Shown here: positions 31,933-40,818 of the stretch, one piece after another
Layout of the letters: every line of letters starts with the position of its first letter
Position numbering within the stretch: the first letter of the stretch is position 1
Virus record (IMG/VR): IMGVR_UViG_3300030389_001655
Location: 1-54,759 of that record
Length of the DNA stretch: 54,759 bases
Strand: one strand, 5' to 3'
From: a virus
Notes under the pieces: model-generated
Told to the model about the DNA's origin: nothing
The model's input: only the letters and a program-made list of their open reading frames with translations
The model's database searches: none
Translations under genes and position numbers: made by a program

Positions 31933-31981
31933 GTCTAAGTTATTGTTTTTATTGAATAAATCGGGGATGGTATACCATAGT

Positions 31982-32094
31982 CACCACCAAAAATTACATT
32001 TTTTGTCACAAAACTTTCTACACCAAGTTTACCTCAAACGACCCCCATCTGTTTGAAAAACGACCACCAAAAAAATTTTTCACAAAAAAATCTT
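31982..32094. repeat. imperfect direct repeat before the XRE operon
   Basis: ACCACCAAAAATTACATTT..GTCACAAAA (about 31984-32013) recurs as ACCACCAAAAAAATTTTTCA..CAAAAAAA (about 32063-32090). GGTATACC (31969-31976) lies just upstream. No gene in 31879-32141 otherwise. Confidence 0.5.
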
Positions 32095-32121
32095 GCACTT
32101 TTGTGCAATCAATACTATATA
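32093..32121 (+). promoter_or_regulatory. early promoter P8
   Basis: TTGCAC (32093-32098), 17 bp, TATATA (32116-32121), operator variant GCAATCAATAC (32105-32115). Drives the pair 32142/32389. Confidence 0.7.
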
Positions 32122-32141
32122 TAGTATGAAATGAGGTACAA

Positions 32142-32402
32142 ATGGCAACATATAGATTCAAGCTCCCTCGTACAAGGGAGTTCAATGTCAGAAGTGACAA
32201 TCATTTAATGCAAGAGATAGCGACTTCGTTGTGGTGTAAGGGCATGGAGATGTCTTCTCTCCTTAAAAACGTAGCCAATGCCTGCTGCGACTGGAATGGC
32301 AAGGCATATCGTTACGGCACGAAGGAAGAATTAATTGCAGACATGAAAAAAAATAATATTTTAATAAACATTGACGAAAGGAAAGCCAATGAAGCGAACT
32401 GA
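32142..32402 (+). CDS. small protein upstream of the XRE regulator
   Basis: 86 residues; Shine-Dalgarno GAGGTACAA. YRFKLPRTREFNVRSDNHLM, EIATSLWCKGMEMSSLLKNV and a C-terminal KKNNILINIDERKA suggest a small alpha/beta fold. Its end overlaps the next gene by 14 bp. No recognised family; linkage suggests a regulatory partner. Confidence 0.55.
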   Translation: MATYRFKLPRTREFNVRSDNHLMQEIATSLWCKGMEMSSLLKNVANACCDWNGKAYRYGTKEELIADMKKNNILINIDERKANEAN

Positions 32403-32790
32403 TTACGGGTATGCAGACCTGACAAGCAATGAGATTTACAAGTTTCGTAAAACTCTAGGCATGAGTCAGGCAAAATTATCCAAAAAACTAGGACTAAGCC
32501 TAAGAACTTGGTGTCATTACGAGTATGGAACGCAAAGAATGCCAGTTTCTGTGCACATGGCACTCCAATTTTTACAAAATGGGGGTGAAGAAGTAGAAAA
32601 AGCACATGAAAATATAAAAAAACATCAAGAACCACTGACAAAATACGACATGGACAGGATTACGAGGCTAAGACAGTCGATAAAAGACACTTTAACGTCA
32701 ATTAAGGACAGTTTAGACCCTATGTCAGCTAAAATCATCACACAAAGCGATAAAGAGATGGGCTTTCTGTTGTCAAAAATAAATAATTGA
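32389..32790 (+). CDS. XRE-family helix-turn-helix regulator
   Basis: 133 residues from ATG 32389, after GAAAGGAAA, preferred to the in-frame ATG at 32371. HTH: YKFRKTLGMSQAKLSKKLGL followed by SLRTWCHYEYGTQRMPV. A C-terminal coiled helix (MDRITRLRQSIKDTLTSIKD) suits dimerisation. It lies at the boundary between early cassettes and the late packaging/head operon, so it could switch transcription between them. Its ribosome-binding region has 9 nt of complementarity to the predicted small RNA. Confidence 0.78.
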   Translation: MKRTDYGYADLTSNEIYKFRKTLGMSQAKLSKKLGLSLRTWCHYEYGTQRMPVSVHMALQFLQNGGEEVEKAHENIKKHQEPLTKYDMDRITRLRQSIKDTLTSIKDSLDPMSAKIITQSDKEMGFLLSKINN

Positions 32791-32825
32791 TATAATATCT
32801 CTACAAGAACAAGTTTTTTGTGGAG
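32770..32825 (+). promoter_or_regulatory. late-operon promoter with Shine-Dalgarno-sequestering hairpin
   Basis: TTGTCA (32770-32775), 15 bp, TATAAT (32791-32796). CTCTACAA (32799-32806) can pair with TTGTGGAG (32818-32825), burying the GGAGAG ribosome-binding site. A transcript starting about 32803 from this promoter would lack the 5' arm and be open, while read-through RNA would fold. Confidence 0.5.
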
Positions 32826-32831
32826 AGATAC

Positions 32832-34904
32832 ATGGCAAACGGACCTCTTGGGGGATTTATGCCTACCCCACCATCACCAGGTCAACCACCACAGGTGAAA
32901 TTAGAGACATCTGCTGAAAGTAGGGGTGCTTTCAATAAATTTTTAGGTACTTTGCCGAGAAATGGAGCCGTGGCTCCGATTCAGACAGGGGTTGTTCCAT
33001 CCTCCACAGCTCCTGTCTCTCCAGTGACAAGTAACGTCAATATATTCCAACCACAAATGTCACAAATGGCTCCTATGGCTCCAATGCCTATGATGCCACC
33101 AGCACAACCAGTTGCGATGATGAGAGAGGGTGGAGACCCAATGGATGCTTCTTTTAGTGATTTTTCTGGTTTTGATGACCCCTCTGACCCATTTGGAGGT
33201 GGTGACAGTTTTAATGATTCAAGCGACACAAGTGATCCGTTCATTGGGGAAAGTGTAAGTTTATCTCCAGCCGAAATAGCTGGTGGCACATTAAGCACAC
33301 CAGACACTTCTCTGTTTTCTGACGATCCTGCTACAGGAGCAAATATAGGTCTTGAAAAATCAGGTGGCTTTACAACAGGCGTTGCACCTGGCTCTGGTCT
33401 TTCTGGAGGAAACAGATTTGCAACATTTTTTAATCTTCCGTTTGCACTAAGAGGTGTAGGAAGAGACTTTCAAACAAAATTGAATAGAGATCCAAACTTA
33501 ACAGTAGGTGAGTATTTTGATACATACAATCCTGGTGGTAATGCAGATAGATTGCTTGAATTTGCACAAAATACGGGAAAGTTGAGAGATGATAAACTTG
33601 ATATTGGTGATATGCCCAATATTATGAAAACACAAGCTAAGTTTGAAATAGGTTCTCCAGAGTCAAGAAACATTCCAACAGAGTTATTAAACAGAGCTGT
33701 GCAATCTGTTAATGTAAATGATCCAAAAGAAGTAAGTAATATTTTATTTGACTTTGATCCAAATCCTTTAGCTTTAACTTTAGACGATTTAAATGCACCA
33801 AAAATAGGTGTTCCTCCAATTGGAGAGCAAAGACCAGAATCAAGAGGTAACATTCCATCGTTGAATCCATTTGGAAGGGCTCGACCTGATTTGGTAACAG
33901 ACAGAGAAGATGATGTATTGTCTGAAATAGCAGAAAGAAACGAAGATAGAGCAAGATCTATAGCTGACAGAGGGTTTCCAGTAAGTGTAGATGAAATTAC
34001 AGGTAGACCAAGTATAGCACCAACTGTCGATAATTTACTAAGGTTAGGTCAAGAAGCTCAACAAAGAAGAAATTTAGAAAAAGCAACCAGACCAGATCAA
34101 GCATTAGAAACTTTAGAAGGAAGAAGAGATAGATTGCCAGATCAAGTTTTTGATATTGAAACAATTACTCCAGAAGATGACAGGTTAACAACAGTATCTC
34201 CTGATGTTTTAGCAAGGATTGGTCGTGAACAGAGAATAGATGATGCAAACACATTTAGACAAACTGTTCCCGATGCTGCCAAAATATTTGGTGGCAGACA
34301 AATCACGACAACTCCAAGAGGAATAGATCAAGAGTTATCACCAATAGTAGCTGCAGGCATAGGAGCACCAGAGGAATTTAAACAGCCTTTTCCTGATGCA
34401 GGAATAAAAGTTGGCAACTTTACCATTCCAACACTAACATCTGGGTTAAATTTAATATCTGATTTCTCAAGACAAAGAGTATTTGATGCTGTTCTTAATA
34501 AAGGAGCAACACCCGTCTATGATGGTAATACTCTAGTTGGAGCTAAGATAAATGGAGTTCTTGTTGAGGGCATGGATCCAAATGCACCTATGGACTCTGG
34601 TGATAATCAAGACCCTGTTACAAAGTTTTTGAAAAAAGCTACTGAAGACAAAAAAAAAGAAGACAAAGATGATCAGCCGCCGAATCAAATAGGTGATGTT
34701 GTAATAAGAGATCCAGAACCACCAAAACCGACAGTCGTTAAATCTACAGCTCCTGCATCAACAGCAAGCTTTACACCTGTAGGTTTTAATGTGGGTAACT
34801 TAAATGATTTGATTGCAAGAATAACAGGTGTGCCTACTCCAAGAAGAATGCAAGAAGGTGGCACAGTAGCAGCAGTGGATAGATTTTTATCTAAGGTAGC
34901 ATGA
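32832..34904 (+). CDS. large virion-associated protein of unknown role, next to TerL
   Basis: 690 residues. Pro/Met-rich low-complexity N-terminus (MPTPPSPGQPPQ, MAPMAPMPMMPPAQP), Asp/Ser-rich stretch ~100-150, and long charged regions rich in Arg/Asp; the end MQEGGTVAAVDRFLSKVA carries the Gly-Gly motif seen in other virion genes. Start ATG 32832 uses GGAGAG. No known fold. It overlaps terL by four bases, so it may assist packaging or be a minor virion protein. Confidence 0.5.
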   Translation: MANGPLGGFMPTPPSPGQPPQVKLETSAESRGAFNKFLGTLPRNGAVAPIQTGVVPSSTAPVSPVTSNVNIFQPQMSQMAPMAPMPMMPPAQPVAMMREGGDPMDASFSDFSGFDDPSDPFGGGDSFNDSSDTSDPFIGESVSLSPAEIAGGTLSTPDTSLFSDDPATGANIGLEKSGGFTTGVAPGSGLSGGNRFATFFNLPFALRGVGRDFQTKLNRDPNLTVGEYFDTYNPGGNADRLLEFAQNTGKLRDDKLDIGDMPNIMKTQAKFEIGSPESRNIPTELLNRAVQSVNVNDPKEVSNILFDFDPNPLALTLDDLNAPKIGVPPIGEQRPESRGNIPSLNPFGRARPDLVTDREDDVLSEIAERNEDRARSIADRGFPVSVDEITGRPSIAPTVDNLLRLGQEAQQRRNLEKATRPDQALETLEGRRDRLPDQVFDIETITPEDDRLTTVSPDVLARIGREQRIDDANTFRQTVPDAAKIFGGRQITTTPRGIDQELSPIVAAGIGAPEEFKQPFPDAGIKVGNFTIPTLTSGLNLISDFSRQRVFDAVLNKGATPVYDGNTLVGAKINGVLVEGMDPNAPMDSGDNQDPVTKFLKKATEDKKKEDKDDQPPNQIGDVVIRDPEPPKPTVVKSTAPASTASFTPVGFNVGNLNDLIARITGVPTPRRMQEGGTVAAVDRFLSKVA

Positions 34905-36373
34905 ACAACTTACAATATGCTGAGTATTTAAGTGATGATGAGTTACAAAAAGTAGCACCATTACTAAAAAGACTTAAAAAGTTAGAGGACAGATCAGAGT
35001 CTCAAGAAGATTATTTACGTTTTGTAAAAAAGATATGGTCTGGCTTTATCGAGGGCAGACATCATAAGATCTATGGTGAGAAACTGCAAGCTGTAGCTGA
35101 TGGCAAGATCAAGCGTTTAATTGTTAATATGCCACCAAGACACACCAAGTCTGAGTTTGCAAGTTACTTATTCCCTGCATGGCTGATGGGCAAAAGACCA
35201 GATTTAAAGATTATTCAAGCAACACATACGGCTGAACTTGCCGTTGGCTTTGGTCGTAAAGTAAAGAATCTGATTGATAGTGAAGATTTTAGAGATATCT
35301 TTCCTGATGTTAAGCTTGCCTCAGATGCAAAAGCTGCAGGAAGATGGTCAACAAATAGTGGAGGAGAGTATTATGCCGTTGGTGTTGGAGGTGCTTTGGC
35401 TGGACGAGGTGCTGATTTGCTCATTATTGACGATCCTGTTTCTGAACAAGATGCTTTAAGTCCAACTGCTTTAGATGGTATTTATGATTGGTATACTTCA
35501 GGTCCTAGACAAAGATTACAACCTGGTGGATCGATTATCATTGTCATGACACGTTGGGGTATCAAGGATTTAACTGCACGAGTATTGCAAAAACAAGCAG
35601 AAGGTGGTGCTGACAGATGGGAAGTCGTAGAGTTTCCTGCAATATTTCCTGACACAGGTAATGTGTTATGGGAGGAATATTGGTCGAAAGAAGAATTAGA
35701 AGCTGTTAAATCTTCGATACCTGTGTCAAAATGGAACTCACAATATATGCAAAACCCTACTGCTGAAGAGGGTGCAATTATAAAAAGGGAATGGTGGAAT
35801 GTTTGGGATCGTTCTGAGCCACCTGTGTGCTCATACATCATACAATCATACGACACGGCTTTCACGAAGACTGAGCGTTCTGATTATAGTGCTATTACTA
35901 CTTGGGGTATTTTTACACCTGTTGAGGGTGAAGGAGATGCCATCATCTTGCTTGACGCAGAAAAAGGTCGTTGGGATTTTCCAGAACTCAAACTTAAAGC
36001 ACAAGAACTGTGCGAAGCATATGATCCTGACATGATATTGATAGAGCAAAAAGCAAGTGGTACACCACTGACACAAGAGCTAAGACGTATGGGTATACCT
36101 GTAACTCCGTTCACACCAAGCAAAGGTGCTGATAAGTTTGCAAGAATGAATGCTTGTGCACCTGTGTTTGAAAGTGGTATGGTATGGAGACCCGATGCTA
36201 ATTTTGCAGAAGAGGTTGTTGAAGAATGTGCTAGTTTTCCACATGGTGATTTTGATGACTTGGCAGATTCGATGACACAAGCTATACTAAGATTCAGACA
36301 GGGTGGTTTTATCACTACACCTGATGACGAAGATGACGAACCAATTTATAGAAGAAAGATGGAGTATTACTAA
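34901..36373 (+). CDS. terL: terminase large subunit
   Basis: 490 residues. ATPase: Walker A-like MPPRHTKS (77-84), Walker B LLIIDDP (~170). C-terminal RNase H-like nuclease: YIIQSYDTAFTKTERSDYSA (first Asp), ILIEQKASG and a final DDLADSMTQAIL. It drives DNA into the prohead and cuts the concatemer. ATGA overlap with the preceding gene. Full-length for the family. Confidence 0.95.
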   Translation: MNNLQYAEYLSDDELQKVAPLLKRLKKLEDRSESQEDYLRFVKKIWSGFIEGRHHKIYGEKLQAVADGKIKRLIVNMPPRHTKSEFASYLFPAWLMGKRPDLKIIQATHTAELAVGFGRKVKNLIDSEDFRDIFPDVKLASDAKAAGRWSTNSGGEYYAVGVGGALAGRGADLLIIDDPVSEQDALSPTALDGIYDWYTSGPRQRLQPGGSIIIVMTRWGIKDLTARVLQKQAEGGADRWEVVEFPAIFPDTGNVLWEEYWSKEELEAVKSSIPVSKWNSQYMQNPTAEEGAIIKREWWNVWDRSEPPVCSYIIQSYDTAFTKTERSDYSAITTWGIFTPVEGEGDAIILLDAEKGRWDFPELKLKAQELCEAYDPDMILIEQKASGTPLTQELRRMGIPVTPFTPSKGADKFARMNACAPVFESGMVWRPDANFAEEVVEECASFPHGDFDDLADSMTQAILRFRQGGFITTPDDEDDEPIYRRKMEYY

Positions 36374-36642
36374 TGGCAGATTTTGAAAAAAATATTAAAA
36401 AAGCTTTGGCAGGCATAAAGCCAGAAAATTTTAAACCAAAATCACTTTCTAAAAAAGAAAAAGATTTGATGAGGAAAATCCAAGAAATAGGAGAAGGTGT
36501 TCTAAAAAAAGAAATGGGTGGCGAAGTCATGGACATGACAAAATCACAACCTGTCGGCATGATGGATGGTGGTAAAGTTAAAAAGATGAACATGGGTGGC
36601 GTTGTGCCAGGTCGTGGTGGTAAGTTTAAGGGTATGAAGTAA
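36373..36642 (+). CDS. small basic Gly-Gly-motif protein
   Basis: 89 residues. Lys-rich helix (KPKSLSKKEKDLMRKIQEIG) and a C-terminal half with repeated Gly-Gly motifs (KKEMGGEVMDM, MMDGGKVKKM, NMGGVVPGRGGKFKG). Overlaps the terL stop by one base. Likely a packaged or scaffold-associated peptide; unproven. Confidence 0.55.
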   Translation: MADFEKNIKKALAGIKPENFKPKSLSKKEKDLMRKIQEIGEGVLKKEMGGEVMDMTKSQPVGMMDGGKVKKMNMGGVVPGRGGKFKGMK

Positions 36643-37274
36643 TGTCATCAGACGAAGCAGATAGAAGAAGGACTTACGCAGAGCTTGAAAGGCGTGGTCA
36701 GAAAGTTCCTGGCAAATATTTTGGTCCTAGCACGCCTAAGTTGAGAGTAAAGAAAACTCCTGAGGTCAAGACTATTGACATGACTAAAATGAAACAATTG
36801 AAGTTATTCAGATTAGGTGGCTTGGCTTCTGCTGATCCTTTTGGTGACAAGAGAAGAAAAGAGTCAGCCAAAACAATGGCTAAACTTAAAAAAGGTGCTA
36901 AGACAGCTAAGAAGATTAGGACAAAGCCTATCAAGATATCAATTCAAAGTGCTTCGATAACAACGCCTAAAGGAATGTCTATTGAAAAAAATACAATTAT
37001 GCCTAAAATGGCTAAAGAAGGAGGTCTTATGACACAAGGAAATTTAAGAGATGCCATTGCAAAAGTAAAAGCAAAAGAGATGGAAAAAGGCGGTGAAGCT
37101 GTTCCCTCAAAGTTCAAAGGCTTTTCAAAGCTGCCAGAAGAAGTGCAAAAGAAAATGGACCCAGCATTAGCTGAGAGATTTGAAGATGGTGGACCTGTCA
37201 AGATGGGTTCTGGTGGTGGTGTCTGCAAAGGCATGGGTATCGCAAGAGCTGGTGGCAAATTCAAAGTAAGGTAA
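36642..37274 (+). CDS. basic virion-module protein with Gly-Gly motifs
   Basis: 210 residues, Lys/Arg-rich. Motifs AKEGGLMTQG, MEKGGEAVPSKFKGFSKLPE, FEDGGPVKMGSGGGV and the ending RAGGKFKVR resemble those of the preceding gene (RGGKFKGMK). It lies between TerL and portal. A head-tail or DNA-associated role is inferred. Confidence 0.55.
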   Translation: MSSDEADRRRTYAELERRGQKVPGKYFGPSTPKLRVKKTPEVKTIDMTKMKQLKLFRLGGLASADPFGDKRRKESAKTMAKLKKGAKTAKKIRTKPIKISIQSASITTPKGMSIEKNTIMPKMAKEGGLMTQGNLRDAIAKVKAKEMEKGGEAVPSKFKGFSKLPEEVQKKMDPALAERFEDGGPVKMGSGGGVCKGMGIARAGGKFKVR

Positions 37275-37278
37275 AATT

Positions 37279-39678
37279 ATGGCAGTCGAAAAGGTAGACG
37301 GAGTTGAGAATATAGATGCACCTGAGGGTGTCACATCTGTAGAAGTAGAAGAAGCTGAGTTAGCACCAAACGTCACAGAAATGGATGATGGATCTGTTGT
37401 TATTGGTGAGATAGAAGAGCAGATAACTCCAATACAAGTGCCTTTCAATGCCAACCTTGCAGAATTTATTGATGACACTGAACTTGGTCGAATATCATCA
37501 GACCTTGTTGGTGAAGTACAAGAGGATATTAATTCACGAAAAGAGTGGGAAGATCAGTACAAAAGTGGATTAGAATTATTAGGAATGAATTACGAAGACA
37601 GAGCAGAGCCTTTTGAAGGTGCTTCTGGTATTGTTCATCCTTTACTTGCTGAATCTGTTACACAGTTTCAAGCACAAGCATATAGAGAATTATTACCTGC
37701 TGGAGGTCCTGTTAAGACAGCCATTATAGGACAAGAAACTCCTGAAGTTACAGCACAGGCTGAACGTGTTAAAAATTTTATGAATTATCAGATAACTTAC
37801 GAGATGGAAGAGTATGACCCTGAGTTAGATCAGATGTTATTTTATCTCCCAATTGTAGGTTCATCATTTAAAAAAGTTTATTTTGACCCTTCGTTGCAAA
37901 GGGCAGTTTCTAAGTTTGTTCATGCAGAGGACTTGATTGTTCCATACAATGCTACAGACTTAAAGACTTCCACGAGGATCTGTCATGTTATTCGCATGGA
38001 TTCGAATGAAATAAGAAAGTTGCAACTATCTGGGTTTTACAAAGATATAGAGTTGCCTACATCTGACTCCGATGGAGCTAATTATGATGAGGTAAGAGAA
38101 ACAATAAAAGAGATTGAAGGCGTACATTCAGAGTCAAGTTACAACGAAGAATTAACATTATACGAAATACACACCGATTTAGATTTGCCAGGTTTTGAGG
38201 ATCAAAATCAAATGGGCGAAAACACTGGATTGAAGATGCCTTATATCGTCACAATCGTGGAGAAATCTGGTGAAGTATTATCTATCAAGAGGAATTTCAA
38301 CGAAGCCGATCCGTTACGCAGTAAGATACCTTATTTTGTACACTATAAGTTCTTGCCTGGTCTTGGGTTTTATGGCTTTGGTCTTACACATATGATTGGA
38401 GGCTTATCAAGAGCTTCTACATCAATACTTAGACAATTAATAGATGCAGGAACATTATCTAATCTGCCTGCTGGATTTAAAGCTAGAGGTGCTCGTATAC
38501 GAGATGACGAAACACCACTAAACCCAGGCGAGTTTAGAGATGTTGATATGGTTGGCATGGACTTACGTCAAGCTATTATGCCATTGCCATTTAAAGAGCC
38601 GTCACAAACTTTATATTCACTATTAGGGACATTAATAGACTCAGGTAGACGCTTTGCTTCTATGGCTGATATGAAAGTTGGTGATATGCAAGGCAACTCA
38701 CCTGTAGGCACAACGATGGCTATAATGGAACGTGGTACAAAAGTCATGTCTGCCATACATAAAAGATTACATTATTCACAAAAAATAGAGTTTAAAATAC
38801 TTGCAAGAATATTTGCAATGGGTGCACCTATCTATCCTTATCAAGTGCCAGGTGCTCCACCAGAAATAAAACAATCTGACTTTGATCAAAGAATAGATGT
38901 GTTACCTGTATCAGATCCAAACATTTTTTCTATGTCACAAAGGATTGCATTAGCACAAACACAATTGCAACTTGCACAAAGTAATCCAGAAATTCATGGG
39001 CAAAATGGAATGTATCAAGCCTATAGAAAAATGTATGAAGCATTAGGCGTGTCGAATATAGATGCTGTGTTGCAACCTCCCCCACAGCCGATGCCCATGA
39101 ATCCAGCAAAAGAAAATCAAGAGGCATTAAGAGGAGCAAGATTGCAGGCTTTTCCAGAACAAAATCATCAAGCTCATATATCTGCACATTTAGCTATGAT
39201 CGCAACACCGATAGCTCAATCAAATGCTTCGATTGTTATGACATTGCAAGGGCATATATCTGAACACATTGCTATGATGTCAGAAATACAAGCACAACAA
39301 GAAATTACAGCTAACATGACACCAGAGCAACAAGCTATGATGCAGTCCGATCCTAATGCCATGCAACAGTTTCAAAATCAAGTTGCATCAAGAGCTGCTG
39401 AAATATCAAGTGAAGTTAGTGAGCAGTATGCACAATCCATTACTCCACCACCTAGTGAAGATCCTCTAGTGTCTATAAGAAAACAAGAGTTAGCATTAAA
39501 AGGTCAAGAGTTGGCTCAAAGACAAGAGCAGTTTGAAGCTAAACAACAATTTGCACAAGACAAAGAAAGAAATGATGTTCTTCTTGATCAGCAAAGACTT
39601 GATCAACAAGAGGAAATAGCAAATCAAAACGATCAAACCAAAAGAGATATTGCTGCAGCAAAAGAAATGAAAGGATAA
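37279..39678 (+). CDS. portal protein, P22-like
   Basis: 799 residues, the large size of P22-type portals. DRAEPFEGASGIVHPLLAES, ESVTQFQAQAYRELLPAGGP, YDPELDQMLFYLPIVGSSFK and KVYFDPS match the portal core; a Gln/Ala-rich helical C-terminal barrel (QMLAQ-type, residues ~600-799) is also P22-like. It forms the dodecameric DNA channel at the capsid vertex. Directly downstream of TerL and two small genes. Confidence 0.88.
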   Translation: MAVEKVDGVENIDAPEGVTSVEVEEAELAPNVTEMDDGSVVIGEIEEQITPIQVPFNANLAEFIDDTELGRISSDLVGEVQEDINSRKEWEDQYKSGLELLGMNYEDRAEPFEGASGIVHPLLAESVTQFQAQAYRELLPAGGPVKTAIIGQETPEVTAQAERVKNFMNYQITYEMEEYDPELDQMLFYLPIVGSSFKKVYFDPSLQRAVSKFVHAEDLIVPYNATDLKTSTRICHVIRMDSNEIRKLQLSGFYKDIELPTSDSDGANYDEVRETIKEIEGVHSESSYNEELTLYEIHTDLDLPGFEDQNQMGENTGLKMPYIVTIVEKSGEVLSIKRNFNEADPLRSKIPYFVHYKFLPGLGFYGFGLTHMIGGLSRASTSILRQLIDAGTLSNLPAGFKARGARIRDDETPLNPGEFRDVDMVGMDLRQAIMPLPFKEPSQTLYSLLGTLIDSGRRFASMADMKVGDMQGNSPVGTTMAIMERGTKVMSAIHKRLHYSQKIEFKILARIFAMGAPIYPYQVPGAPPEIKQSDFDQRIDVLPVSDPNIFSMSQRIALAQTQLQLAQSNPEIHGQNGMYQAYRKMYEALGVSNIDAVLQPPPQPMPMNPAKENQEALRGARLQAFPEQNHQAHISAHLAMIATPIAQSNASIVMTLQGHISEHIAMMSEIQAQQEITANMTPEQQAMMQSDPNAMQQFQNQVASRAAEISSEVSEQYAQSITPPPSEDPLVSIRKQELALKGQELAQRQEQFEAKQQFAQDKERNDVLLDQQRLDQQEEIANQNDQTKRDIAAAKEMKG

Positions 39679-39681
39679 ACT

Positions 39682-39942
39682 ATGGTTAGTTCTATTAGAG
39701 AAAAAATTTGGAAAGAAGAAAAGCAAAAGAAAGTAAAAAGAAGATTAGTAAAAGAGGGAGTTCTAGATGCCGTTGAAGAAAGGCAAGAGCCAGAAAACGA
39801 TCAGCAAGAACATCAGGAAGTTGAGGTCGGAGAAGTATCCCCAGAAGCAATCAGTGGCGATAGCATTGTCGAAAGCGGGGAAGTCAAAGCCAAAATCAAC
39901 AAGCCGAAAAAGAAAGCCAAAAAAGCCAGTAAAAAAAGCTAA
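39682..39942 (+). CDS. small charged protein overlapping the next gene
   Basis: 86 residues, three bases after the portal stop, Shine-Dalgarno AAAGGA. Basic helix at the N-terminus ([20 protein letters not shown]), acidic middle ([20 protein letters not shown]), Lys-rich tail. From 39767 it shares 176 bases with another gene in a different frame. The gene-specific 85 bp and the good ribosome-binding site support it, but the distal half may be only a by-product. Confidence 0.45.
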   Translation: MVSSIREKIWKEEKQKKVKRRLVKEGVLDAVEERQEPENDQQEHQEVEVGEVSPEAISGDSIVESGEVKAKINKPKKKAKKASKKS

Positions 39943-40006
39943 TGGTGGCATAATTAAAAAGTTCTCTGATATAGCTAAACCACAAAAATTCAAGGGGATA
40001 TTTTAA
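39767..40006 (+). CDS. conserved small basic phage protein
   Basis: 79 residues. [20 protein letters not shown] and [20 protein letters not shown] form a motif I recognise from many marine and enteric phage genomes. A Lys/Ser/Pro tail ends [17 protein letters not shown]. Shine-Dalgarno AGAGGGAG. It overlaps the upstream gene in another frame and the next gene by one base. Probably nucleic-acid or virion associated. Confidence 0.7.
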   Translation: MPLKKGKSQKTISKNIRKLRSEKYPQKQSVAIALSKAGKSKPKSTSRKRKPKKPVKKANGGIIKKFSDIAKPQKFKGIF

Positions 40007-40491
40007 TGCTAGATCCCGCCTCAATTGGTATAGCTATAACGGCAGCTAATACGGCGTTCAACGCAATCAAAAAAGGTTTCGCCGCAGGGCGTGAAATCGA
40101 ATCTATGGGAAAAGATTTAAGTCGTTGGATGGGTGCCATATCAGATGTAGAAAATACTGAGAAGTCTGCGAAGAATGCTTCGCCACTTAGAAAACTATTT
40201 AAAGGAAGAGAGATAGAAGCCTCTGCAATAGAAGCATTTACTGCAAAAAAGAAACTTGAAGCACAACGCCAAGAGCTCAAATCATTTATTAATTTTCACT
40301 ACGGGGCTAATTCCTGGGCAGAAATTTTGCGTATGGAAGCCGAGATAAGAAAAAAAAGAAAAGAAGAGATTTATGAGAGACAGGAGCTTATCCGTAAGAT
40401 ATGGGAATATGTAGGTTGGTTTGTTTTGTTTTGTACAGTTGTAGGTTTTGTATTTTTACTTGCTTGGATGTATAAGGAAAACAGAAGATGA
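40006..40491 (+). CDS. membrane protein of the lysis/head module
   Basis: 161 residues. An Ala-rich N-terminus (IGIAITAANTAFNAIKKGFA), a long charged helix, and a C-terminal transmembrane segment (WEYVGWFVLFCTVVGFVFLL, then AWMYKENRR). Such proteins recur in marine phage lysis regions and may be pinholin- or spanin-like. Overlaps the next gene by four bases. Confidence 0.6.
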   Translation: MLDPASIGIAITAANTAFNAIKKGFAAGREIESMGKDLSRWMGAISDVENTEKSAKNASPLRKLFKGREIEASAIEAFTAKKKLEAQRQELKSFINFHYGANSWAEILRMEAEIRKKRKEEIYERQELIRKIWEYVGWFVLFCTVVGFVFLLAWMYKENRR

Positions 40492-40808
40492 AACAAAAAA
40501 AATTACAAGATAAATCCAAATATGCGTCTTACGATATCAATCAGGACGGAGTAGTTAGCGATGAAGAATTTGAGCATATGGCAGAGATCAAAAGACTTGA
40601 GCATGATCTTAGAAAACAAAGAGCACAAAGACGTATGGCTACTGCTAGTCTGGTTGCTATGGCTACTTTTACTGCTGCGATGTTTTTTGTCGATCTCGAC
40701 AGAGTCAAAGCACTTGCCGATATTAGTAATCTGTTTTACATCACTGGGGGTGGCATCGTTGCTGCATATATGGGAGCATCTGCAATAATGAACAGAAATG
40801 GTAAATAA
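40488..40808 (+). CDS. EF-hand membrane protein (holin-like)
   Basis: 106 residues. A complete EF-hand loop at 16-27 with ligands D16, N18, D20, V22, S24 and E27 (YDINQDGVVSDEEF). Then a charged helix and two transmembrane helices (ASLVAMATFTAAMFFVDL, LFYITGGGIVAAYMGASAIM). Calcium-binding holin-like proteins are known among marine phages from memory; calcium-gated lysis or membrane targeting is inference. Confidence 0.65.
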   Translation: MKQKKLQDKSKYASYDINQDGVVSDEEFEHMAEIKRLEHDLRKQRAQRRMATASLVAMATFTAAMFFVDLDRVKALADISNLFYITGGGIVAAYMGASAIMNRNGK

Positions 40809-40818
40809 GGAGAGAAAC

